A DNA stretch of 64,000 nt. It comes from a virus. The translations under genes were made by a program, and so were the position numbers. The stretch's first letter is position 1. Each line of letters opens with the position of its first letter. Under the pieces are notes generated by a model. That model searched no databases. It was not told the origin of the DNA and saw nothing but the letters and a program-made list of their open reading frames with translations. Where the stretch lies: positions 1 to 64,000 of IMG/VR virus record IMGVR_UViG_3300009181_000064, one strand, 5' to 3'. This document shows positions 1-5,432 of this stretch, piece by piece.

Positions 1-11
1 AACCTACCGTT

Positions 12-19
12 TATTTATA
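12..19 (-). promoter_or_regulatory. T4-type late promoter, leftward
   Basis: The plus strand reads TATTTATA, so the minus strand carries the exact T4 late consensus TATAAATA. It would drive transcription leftward out of the window, back to back with the rightward sigma70 promoter at 43-71. The target gene lies outside the window, so only the motif supports this. Confidence 0.45.
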
Positions 20-42
20 CCGTTAAAAAGGACAACTAATAC

Positions 43-71
43 TTGACACAGCGCGCATATTAATATATAAT
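43..71 (+). promoter_or_regulatory. consensus sigma70 early promoter
   Basis: TTGACA at 43-48 and TATAAT at 66-71 are separated by exactly 17 bp, a perfect match to the host housekeeping promoter. It lies about 45 bp upstream of the 27-codon ORF and is the obvious promoter for that ORF and the tmRNA precursor. Confidence 0.85.
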
Positions 72-117
72 AAGCACATAAACAAAAAGTTCGCTAGCTC
101 AACCAAAGGGGGAGTAA

Positions 118-201
118 ATGAATCAAGAAACCATATATCAATACATTTGTGGTATACTAATTATTGTTGGTTTTGTAGTTTTTTATATTATTGCTGTATG
201 A
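118..201 (+). CDS. 27-aa small single-span membrane protein
   Basis: A 27-codon ORF starts at ATG 118 with a strong Shine-Dalgarno run (GGGGGAG, 107-113) five bases upstream and ends at TGA 199-201. After a short polar N-terminus (MNQETIYQY) the peptide is a continuous hydrophobic helix rich in Ile, Val and Phe ending in IIAV, so it is a candidate single-pass inner-membrane peptide. It follows the consensus promoter directly. Its last codons overlap the proposed P2 strand of the tmRNA acceptor piece (191-196), so either the RNA is processed from the same transcript or that pairing is wrong. Function unknown; too short for any family assignment. Confidence 0.5.
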   Translation: MNQETIYQYICGILIIVGFVVFYIIAV

Positions 202-253
202 AGTAAAGAGAAAGACGTCTTGGACGCGGGTGCGAATCCCGCCAGGTCCACCA

Positions 254-327
254 AAGTATACTATAAATGAGGTCGTAGCGGTTTGTAAAAACTTTAGTAC
301 ATACCTTAGATAATAGTATACTTTATT
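254..327 (+). other. tmRNA intervening segment with long hairpin
   Basis: This segment joins the CCA end to the 5' end of the coding piece in the precursor and would be removed. AAGTATACTAT 254-264 is exactly complementary to ATAGTATACTT 313-323 (11 bp). It therefore extends the 7-bp acceptor stem into one long helix interrupted only by the ACCA/TATT bulge, a likely processing substrate for host RNases. Confidence 0.7.
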
Positions 328-412
328 GGGCCTGAAATAGATTCGACAGGGCAGCAAGTAACAGAATGGACAGCACATCAGCAACGATGTAAAAAGAAGA
401 AAAAAAGTAAAC

Positions 413-445
413 GCAAACGACTCACAGTTCGCTTTAGCCGCCTAA
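413..445 (+). other. tmRNA tag reading frame ANDSQFALAA-stop
   Basis: From the resume codon GCA at 413 the frame reads ANDSQFALAA and stops at TAA 443-445. The ALAA end is the usual degron recognised by ClpXP and related proteases. E. coli has ANDENYALAA, so only the central three residues differ. The short beta/gamma-like tag is the main clue to host class. Confidence 0.85.
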
Positions 446-527
446 ACTCGGCTTAGGGTTTCGATAGGTTTCCTCGTAACAGAATAACCTATCATTTTAC
501 ACACTCATCACACACAAGGAGATTAAT

Positions 528-770
528 ATGAGTAATATGTCACCGTTCGAGATTCGCCTAGAACTTTTAAAAATGGCGAAGGATATGCTCTCAGAAGAGT
601 ATTATGGTAAGAAAGATGTGGTCAGCAATGATTGGCATTCTAAAGTAGCAATGGCTGAACGAATGGGGCAACCGAGCCCAGATCATCCAGCATATCCAGC
701 GTTTCCTAAAGAAACTGATATAATTGCAAAAGCAAAATTACTTAATTCTTTCGTTTCTAACGAAAACTAA
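528..770 (+). CDS. 80-aa conserved-looking hypothetical protein
   Basis: The 80-codon ORF starts at ATG 528 behind a good ribosome binding site (AAGGAG, 517-522). It is acidic and helical at the N-terminus (PFEIRLELLKMAKDML) with a proline-rich centre and no signal peptide or cysteines. It resembles small soluble proteins common in T4-like phages of aquatic bacteria, but I cannot assign a function. It lies directly after the tmRNA and is followed by a hairpin at 784-808 that may end this early transcript. Confidence 0.75.
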   Translation: MSNMSPFEIRLELLKMAKDMLSEEYYGKKDVVSNDWHSKVAMAERMGQPSPDHPAYPAFPKETDIIAKAKLLNSFVSNEN

Positions 771-783
771 GTACTAAAGGTTT

Positions 784-813
784 TGGTTAGTTCCTTAAAA
801 ACTAACCATTTTA
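784..813 (+). terminator. probable intrinsic terminator
   Basis: TGGTTAGTT (784-792) and AACTAACCA (800-808) form a 9-bp stem with a 7-nt loop, followed by an AT-rich, T-containing tract. The stem is A+T-rich and the T-run is interrupted, so termination may be partial. Confidence 0.45.
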
Positions 814-832
814 TTAATTTTACTACAACCAA

Positions 833-1363
833 ATGAAAACATATACACAATCATTTTTAGTAGCAGTATCCGCAATTTGTTTAATTTCAATTTTTACACA
901 AGTAACAACATCAAAACTACACAATTTAAAACAATCCAACTTTACCGATACAACAGAAACAGTTGCGGTTAGAGAACAACAATTGGACTGTTTGGCAAAA
1001 AACATTTACCACGAAGCAAGAAGCGAACCGTTTGAAGGCAAAGTTGCTGTAGCGCAAGTCACAATGAATAGAGCAGCAAATGCAGGATTTCCAAATGATA
1101 TTTGCCGAGTAGTTTATCAAAAGAACGTAGTATACGAAAAGATAATTTGCCAATTCAGTTGGTACTGCGAGACTTCTACAAAAACACGACCTATCCACCA
1201 ATCTGCATATAAAGAATCATATGAGGTAGCTAAGAAAGTTTTACTTGAAGGATTCAGATTAGCGGGGTTGACTGAGGCACTTTATTATCATGCAACTTAC
1301 GTTTCACCTGGTTGGAAACGTCAACAAATCGCACAAATTGGCAACCATATCTTTTACAAATAA
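833..1363 (+). CDS. SleB-type cell-wall hydrolase
   Basis: A 176-aa protein of the SleB/CwlJ family (Hydrolase_2), enzymes that cleave peptidoglycan. Residues 7-25 form an N-terminal hydrophobic segment suited to export or membrane anchoring. The catalytic domain begins at about 50 with LDCLAKNIYHEAR; the YHEAR motif (59-63) holds the presumed catalytic glutamate, and the domain ends with ALYYHATYVSPGW and IGNHIFYK, both typical of the family. It lies just before a membrane protein (3-bp gap) and is a good candidate for phage endolysin or a SAR-like lysin. No strong Shine-Dalgarno is visible before ATG 833, so the start is less certain than the domain. Confidence 0.82.
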   Translation: MKTYTQSFLVAVSAICLISIFTQVTTSKLHNLKQSNFTDTTETVAVREQQLDCLAKNIYHEARSEPFEGKVAVAQVTMNRAANAGFPNDICRVVYQKNVVYEKIICQFSWYCETSTKTRPIHQSAYKESYEVAKKVLLEGFRLAGLTEALYYHATYVSPGWKRQQIAQIGNHIFYK

Positions 1364-1366
1364 ATT

Positions 1367-1672
1367 ATGAAATATCCCACACTACAAGATGTTATTAACT
1401 ATTGCAAAACAACACTAACAGTTGCAACAGCCGAAACAATTGCCTGGATCGGTATTGTTTTTATTCATGCTGCAACCGTACCTACAATGATTTCAATCAT
1501 GTCGGGTCTATCAGATAAGATGCCGCCCGTTGATCTTATTTTATTCATTTGGGCAGGCCTGTCCATGTTATTTGTCCGAGCGGTAATTCTTCGGGATATG
1601 CTACACATTGTAACTATTGGTGTAGGATTTATTATTCACTCAGTGCTTCTTGCTTTAATACTATTTAAATAA
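1367..1672 (+). CDS. 101-aa multi-span membrane protein
   Basis: The 101-aa protein has about three hydrophobic segments (roughly 17-40, 53-70 and 78-100) with a short charged loop (SDKMPP) between the first two. It lies between the SleB-type hydrolase and the heme oxygenase with gaps of only 2-3 bp, so it is translated from the same message. It could be a holin partner of the hydrolase or an accessory membrane protein of the bilin cassette; the sequence does not decide. I do not recognise a family. Confidence 0.7.
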   Translation: MKYPTLQDVINYCKTTLTVATAETIAWIGIVFIHAATVPTMISIMSGLSDKMPPVDLILFIWAGLSMLFVRAVILRDMLHIVTIGVGFIIHSVLLALILFK

Positions 1673-1674
1673 TC

Positions 1675-2202
1675 ATGGCTACATTAAAAGAACAAACACT
1701 AGAAAAACATAAGGAAGCGGAAACGCAACCCTTTATTAAAGAGATTTTTCAAAAACGAGTTGAGAAAAGTAAATATGCTGAATATTTGTATCAGCTATAT
1801 TTGATTTATCATGCAATGGAAAATATAACAGGACCTAAATTAGGTACATACGAGGGAATTCCGGGATTGTATCGAGCAGAAGCAATTTTTAAAGATTTTC
1901 AAGAGCTTGCAGTTCCAGATAAAACGTATACAATTAAAGAACCCACATTAAAGTATATTCAATACATTATGGATATTACTGAGCATGATGATTTAATTGC
2001 ACATATGTATGTACGATATTTGGGCGATTTAAACGGTGGTCAAATCTTTGCTAAACTTGTACCAGGATCAGGTACAATGTTTCAGTTTGAAAACAAAGAA
2101 GAACTGACAAATAACTTCCGCGCTAAATTAAATGACAACATGGGCCCTGAGGCTTGTGTTGCTTTTGATTATAACATTGCAATTGCTAAGGAATTTAATT
2201 AA
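1675..2202 (+). CDS. ho1: heme oxygenase
   Basis: A 175-aa heme oxygenase, the enzyme that opens heme with O2 and reductant to give biliverdin, CO and Fe2+. The proximal heme ligand is His12 in TLEKHKEAE, residues LIYHAMEN (43-50) match the family signature, and the distal helix is YLGDLNGGQIFAK with the glycine-rich GDLNGGQ at 117-123. It is shorter than plant or cyanobacterial enzymes (about 230-240 aa), mainly at the C-terminus, which fits compact phage versions. Its stop codon overlaps the start of a bilin reductase (TAATG at 2200-2204), so the two form a heme-to-bilin unit. Confidence 0.93.
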   Translation: MATLKEQTLEKHKEAETQPFIKEIFQKRVEKSKYAEYLYQLYLIYHAMENITGPKLGTYEGIPGLYRAEAIFKDFQELAVPDKTYTIKEPTLKYIQYIMDITEHDDLIAHMYVRYLGDLNGGQIFAKLVPGSGTMFQFENKEELTNNFRAKLNDNMGPEACVAFDYNIAIAKEFN

Positions 2203-2876
2203 TGTCTTTAGTATGGGATAAAATGATTCCATTGTCTCAAAATATTCTTGAGACTTTGGAACAAACCACAGATGATGAGCTAAAATACACTGCGGAACAA
2301 GGTAACGGATATCTTTGGGAAAATTATATTTTTACTTCTCGCAATTATCGTCGCGCGCATGTAGAAATTGTTGATGCACGAGAAGCAAAAAAGATCTGGG
2401 TTATGCACATGACAATTTTTCCAGAGTTAGATGACCCTACTCCAATCTTTGGTTTTGACGTAGTTTGCGGGGCTAATAAAATTACAGGCGCATTCCATGA
2501 TTTTTCTAAAAACGGAAATTGTGATCTATATACTTGGTTCATTGACCGTTCATCTAAATTAGAATGGAATAAACCAAGGGTGTTGCCTGATTGGGCAACT
2601 CAAATTTTTAGTCCCGGCATGATTGCGGCAGGTAATATATCCGAAGAAGAAGAATTGGACAAATTATCCGATCTAGCTATTGAAAGCTTACACGTTTACC
2701 TATATAATGTAGGACAAGCGGATAAAATCGGAGAATCATACAAAGAGAAATATAATAACTATTGTAAGTTTCAAAAGATGAATCCGCATACGCCAGCAAT
2801 GATGATTAACTTAGGCATCGACGAAACGGTGTTTAGAAACTTTATGGATGAAATCTTATTTCCAGAAATCGAATGA
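2202..2876 (+). CDS. ferredoxin-dependent bilin reductase (PcyX/PebS-like)
   Basis: A 224-aa member of the HY2/ferredoxin-dependent bilin reductase family, which reduces biliverdin to phycobilins. Family signatures: PIFGFDVVCGANKITG (81-96), FHDFS with the presumed catalytic Asp100, LEWNKPRVLPDWATQIFSPG (120-139) and a C-terminal block NNYCKFQKMNPHTP (185-198) ending in EILFPE. The length suits PcyA/PebS/PcyX. Which bilin it makes (phycoerythrobilin, phycocyanobilin or another) cannot be read from sequence alone. It overlaps the heme oxygenase upstream, which supplies biliverdin, and gp33 downstream (ATGA, 2873-2876). No phycobiliprotein or phytochrome is seen in the window to accept the product. 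Confidence 0.88.
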   Translation: MSLVWDKMIPLSQNILETLEQTTDDELKYTAEQGNGYLWENYIFTSRNYRRAHVEIVDAREAKKIWVMHMTIFPELDDPTPIFGFDVVCGANKITGAFHDFSKNGNCDLYTWFIDRSSKLEWNKPRVLPDWATQIFSPGMIAAGNISEEEELDKLSDLAIESLHVYLYNVGQADKIGESYKEKYNNYCKFQKMNPHTPAMMINLGIDETVFRNFMDEILFPEIE

Positions 2877-3151
2877 TAGAAATGTTAGAACCAGAAACAA
2901 ATGAGACATTAACCGATGCTCTAATTATTACTAAGAGATTTAGATCTCCAAATGAATTTTCATTATACATTGAAGAAAAAGTATTACAAGACTCAATTGG
3001 ATATATGGATGCAGTAATTGCGTATTGTAACGATGTCGATATCGATGTTGAAGCAGTTACAAAACTAATTAATCAATCTCTTAAAGATAAAATTCAAATT
3101 GAGGCTGAAGATCAAAATTATATGCGATCAAGGGGCAAATTGCCGTTATGA
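2873..3151 (+). CDS. 33: late-transcription coactivator gp33
   Basis: A 92-aa homologue of T4 gp33, the coactivator that bridges host RNA polymerase and the sliding clamp during late transcription. The core FSLYIEEKVLQDSIGYMDAV is followed by a second helix and the typical C-terminal end GKLPL. It overlaps the bilin reductase (4 bp) and gp59 (4 bp); the 33-59-32 gene order is the T4 order. It works with gp55, encoded at 48.9-49.5 kb, on TATAAATA promoters. The N-terminal 18 residues are poorly conserved and the start could be MLEPE at 2882. Confidence 0.8.
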   Translation: MIEMLEPETNETLTDALIITKRFRSPNEFSLYIEEKVLQDSIGYMDAVIAYCNDVDIDVEAVTKLINQSLKDKIQIEAEDQNYMRSRGKLPL

Positions 3152-3756
3152 TAATGGATGAATTTTCAGTTTACAAAATGTATATTGCGCTTAAACTACA
3201 TTTTACAACAGATGCGTATGATGTTATTAAACAAAAAGGCAGAGTACGTGCAAGCAGACAAGCGTTTGCTAAAAGAACCGATTTGTTCTCTATTAGAAAA
3301 ATTTCAAAGAATTATTCGGATGAAGAAGTTGCAAATTTTTTAATTGCTAATTTTGTCTCAGGTGACCGATGGGGCGGAATGTTTGATACGGAAGCGGGTC
3401 AACGATACCAAATGTGGAAGAAGAAAATTGAGAGTTTATCTTACAATTTTACGCAAGATTTGGATAATTTAATTCAGGAAATAGATGATTCTGGATTAAA
3501 ATTTAATGATATTTTCACCGTATCTAAAGGGCAACACCCATATATAATAAAAGCCTTTTTAAGAAAAACTATTAGTATAGAGACATTAGTAATTCTTGAG
3601 AAACTTAATGGGTTTGTTGAAATTTATGATAAAGAAATTAGTGACACAGTGGTGTGGCCTGATGTCTCTAGACTCATTAAAAAATATAAACCGTTTCTAA
3701 TTTTAGACTTGGAAAAATACGATGGAATCTTTAGACGCCGAATTAGTGCAATCTAA
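3148..3756 (+). CDS. 59: DNA helicase loader gp59
   Basis: A 202-aa homologue of T4 gp59, which binds forked DNA and gp32 and loads the gp41 replicative helicase. The N-terminal block VYKMYIALKLHF...YDVIKQKGRVRASRQAFAKR aligns well with T4 gp59 (VYKLYLMIKQHM...YDVIKY), and VVWPDVSRLIKKYK matches its C-terminal domain. It starts by ATGA overlap with gp33. A second ATG two codons in (3154) is possible. The last 35 bases overlap the coiled-coil ORF at 3722. Confidence 0.9.
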   Translation: MIMDEFSVYKMYIALKLHFTTDAYDVIKQKGRVRASRQAFAKRTDLFSIRKISKNYSDEEVANFLIANFVSGDRWGGMFDTEAGQRYQMWKKKIESLSYNFTQDLDNLIQEIDDSGLKFNDIFTVSKGQHPYIIKAFLRKTISIETLVILEKLNGFVEIYDKEISDTVVWPDVSRLIKKYKPFLILDLEKYDGIFRRRISAI

Positions 3757-3943
3757 TAAGAAAATTAAAAAGCTTGAAGAAAATATAACAATGCTGCAAG
3801 AAATAATTAGGCAACAACAGGAAACAATGTTGGAAACGCAAAGATATTTAATTAAACTTGCCCGCGGGCAACAAGAATTAAGTAAGAGGGTATTGTCTTG
3901 GCCTTATGTCCGGGTTCAGACAACAAGAACAAAAGATGTTTAA
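3722..3943 (+). CDS. 73-aa coiled-coil protein
   Basis: A short ORF whose residues 5-55 form a clear heptad-rich coiled coil (KKIKKLEENITMLQEIIRQ), followed by a basic tail (TTRTKDV). It starts inside the end of gp59 and lies in the 59-32 gap where many T4-like phages hold small genes. The helix pattern and downstream position support a real gene, but the function is unknown. Confidence 0.55.
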   Translation: MESLDAELVQSNKKIKKLEENITMLQEIIRQQQETMLETQRYLIKLARGQQELSKRVLSWPYVRVQTTRTKDV

Positions 3944-3969
3944 ATTTATGAGGATTTTTATTTTTTAAA

Positions 3970-4158
3970 ATGAATAAAACTAATAAGGGCGATTGGTACG
4001 ATCGCGAGAAAAAGATACGCCGAGTTGAAAAGGGTACCTCAAAAATTGACAAACATCGAAAGATTATATATAATGTAGCATCATTGAAAAAAGACGATGA
4101 TGTGTTTGATGAATTTCTAGATTATGCATACGTTAATCAAAAAAATAAACGACGTTAA
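3970..4158 (+). CDS. 62-aa charged hypothetical protein
   Basis: A short, highly charged ORF (many Lys, Arg and Asp) with a basic N-terminal half and an acidic middle (KKDDDVFDEFLDYAY), with no recognisable motif. A consensus sigma70 promoter for gp32 lies inside it (4046-4074), so part of its sequence may be constrained by regulation. Coding status is plausible but not certain. Confidence 0.5.
   Translation: MNKTNKGDWYDREKKIRRVEKGTSKIDKHRKIIYNVASLKKDDDVFDEFLDYAYVNQKNKRR
4046..4074 (+). promoter_or_regulatory. consensus sigma70 promoter for gp32
   Basis: TTGACA 4046-4051, a 17-bp spacer and TATAAT 4069-4074 form a perfect promoter inside the small ORF at 3970-4158. It points at gp32, whose start is about 120 bp downstream, and would let gp32 be expressed strongly and independently of gp33-gp59. 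Confidence 0.8.
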
Positions 4159-4196
4159 TACTACGCTTATACTACGCCAATACGAAAGGAAATATT

Positions 4197-5117
4197 ATGG
4201 CTTATACTTCACTATCTGATCTACGCAAATCTCGCGGAGGCTTCGATTCATTAATGAAAGAAGTCGAAAAGATCGCAAACCCCCAATCCGATTCTAAAAA
4301 ATCAGACGATCGCTTCTGGCAACCAGAAGTTGATAAAGCAGGTAACGGCTATGCTGTTATTCGCTTCTTGGCTCCACCTAAAGGTGAAGATTTGCCGTTT
4401 GTTCGTGTTTGGAATCACGGATTTCAGGGCCCTACAGGTAAATGGTACATCGAAAATTCGTTGACCACTATCGGTAAACAAGACCCAGTTTCAGAACTCA
4501 ATACTGAATTGTGGAACTCAGGTTCAGAAGCAAATAAAGAAGTTGCTCGCAAACAAAAGCGCAAGTTGACATACTACGCTAACATTCTTGTTGTTAAAGA
4601 TCCATCTCGCCCAGACAATGAAGGCAAAGTTTTCTTGTTTAAATTCGGCAAGAAAATTTGGGACAAGATTAAAGACATGGCTGATCCTCAGTTTGAAGAT
4701 GAGAAACCAGTTAATGTTTTTGACTTTGACACTGGCGCAAACTTCAAGTTAAAGATTCGCAATGTTGAGGGTTATCGTAATTATGATAAGTCTGAATTCG
4801 AATCAACAAGCCCTATCTCTAATGAAGATTCAGTCATTGAAGATATTTGGAGCAAACAACATTCTTTGACAGCATTCTTAGATGCTAAGAACTTTAAATC
4901 ATATGATGATTTGAAGAAAAAACTTACTATGGTTCTTGCTGCAGGCGCACCCCTGGTAAAAGCTGCAGAAGATATTGATTTAGATGAAAACGTTGGAACA
5001 AAACCAACACAAGCATCCGCCCCTCGTGCATCAATTCCTACTCCTAAAAAGGATGTAGACTTTGATGACGATGATGAATCACTATCATACTTTGCTAAAT
5101 TAGCAAGCGATGACTAA
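4197..5117 (+). CDS. 32: single-stranded DNA-binding protein gp32
   Basis: A 306-aa homologue of T4 gp32, which coats single-stranded DNA in replication, recombination and repair. The N-terminus carries the basic LAST-like cooperativity motif (KSRGGF, 11-16), followed by the core DKAGNGYAVIRFLAPPKG and GKWYIENSLTTIG. The C-terminus is strongly acidic (DFDDDDE) as needed for partner binding. T4 gp32 holds zinc through three Cys and one His; no cysteines occur in the corresponding segment here, as in gp32 of marine T4-like phages. A ribosome binding site (AAAGGAA, 4186-4192) precedes ATG 4197, and a strong promoter lies upstream. Confidence 0.95.
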   Translation: MAYTSLSDLRKSRGGFDSLMKEVEKIANPQSDSKKSDDRFWQPEVDKAGNGYAVIRFLAPPKGEDLPFVRVWNHGFQGPTGKWYIENSLTTIGKQDPVSELNTELWNSGSEANKEVARKQKRKLTYYANILVVKDPSRPDNEGKVFLFKFGKKIWDKIKDMADPQFEDEKPVNVFDFDTGANFKLKIRNVEGYRNYDKSEFESTSPISNEDSVIEDIWSKQHSLTAFLDAKNFKSYDDLKKKLTMVLAAGAPLVKAAEDIDLDENVGTKPTQASAPRASIPTPKKDVDFDDDDESLSYFAKLASDD

Positions 5118-5129
5118 TCGGAGAATTCT

Positions 5130-5402
5130 ATGAAATTCAGTAAAACACTAATTGCGTTTTTGGCCGCTTTGGCCATGGCCAATTCTGGTTATGCTGCAGA
5201 GGATAAACCTGCAGAAAAAAAGAAGGAACCGGTGAAGACGCAGAAAGCGAAAGCACCGGAACCAACAGCGACTCCAGGCGTCACCAAAATTGAAAAGAAG
5301 CCTAAAGAGGATAAACCTGCAGACGCAGTAGCAGACAAACCGGCAAAGCCAAAGGTTAAACGACCCGAGGAATTAAAAGCCGAAAAAGAAGCTAAGAAGT
5401 AA
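5130..5402 (+). CDS. secreted Lys/Pro-rich 90-aa protein
   Basis: A 90-aa protein with a textbook signal peptide (MKFSKTLIAFLAALAMANSGYAA) and likely cleavage after AYAA at about residue 23. The mature part is disordered: Lys, Pro, Ala and Glu with repeats of the KPAE/DKPA type and no hydrophobic core. It follows gp32 by 12 bp with an AGAATTC-type leader and is closed by a strong terminator. It would act in the periplasm, possibly binding cell envelope or blocking superinfection, but that is speculation. No family recognised. Confidence 0.7.
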   Translation: MKFSKTLIAFLAALAMANSGYAAEDKPAEKKKEPVKTQKAKAPEPTATPGVTKIEKKPKEDKPADAVADKPAKPKVKRPEELKAEKEAKK

Positions 5403-5405
5403 AAG

Positions 5406-5432
5406 AAAAGCCCGGGAGACCGGGCTTTTTTT
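5406..5432. terminator. strong bidirectional terminator
   Basis: AAAAGCCCGG (5406-5415), loop GAGA and CCGGGCTTTT (5420-5429) form a 10-bp perfect stem followed by T-run to 5432, with A-run on the other side. It separates the convergent plus-strand gp32 operon from the minus-strand late block and can work for both. Confidence 0.92.

Larger units (their letters stand above)
191..493 (+). ncRNA. ssrA: circularly permuted (two-piece) tmRNA
   Basis: A transfer-messenger RNA rescues ribosomes stalled on broken mRNA and tags the nascent peptide for proteolysis. The acceptor piece (about 191-253) carries a T-arm (GCGGG 226-230, loop 231-237, CCCGC 238-242), then CAGGTCC 243-249 and ACCA 250-253. 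The coding piece begins GGGCCTG at 328-334, which pairs over 7 bp (one G-U) with 243-249 to form the tRNA-like acceptor stem, followed by GATTCGACAGGG as in bacterial tmRNAs. An A-rich stretch precedes the resume codon GCA 413. The tag ANDSQFALAA ends at TAA 443-445 inside a hairpin (CCTAA 441-445 with TTAGG 453-457). GATAGGTT 463-470 pairs with AACCTATC 486-493. The 3' part is encoded before the 5' part, as in the permuted tmRNAs of alphaproteobacteria, cyanobacteria and some betaproteobacteria. CAGCAA 352-357 can pair with TTGCTG 191-196 as P2. The outer ends are approximate. Confidence 0.88.

Noticed and set aside
213-253. tRNA gene suggested by T-arm and CCA end
   Set aside because: There is no D-arm or anticodon arm upstream; the acceptor strand pairs with GGGCCTG at 328-334, so it is the acceptor half of a permuted tmRNA.
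157-384. Minus-strand 75-codon ORF with GGPGGIRTRVQD
   Set aside because: It is antisense to the tmRNA; the GGIRTR-like peptide is a common artefact of translating tRNA/tmRNA T-arms.
1675-2876. Reading the bilin genes as proof of a cyanophage
   Set aside because: No photosynthesis genes are seen and the tmRNA tag is of the beta/gamma type; bilin genes also occur in non-cyanobacterial marine phages.
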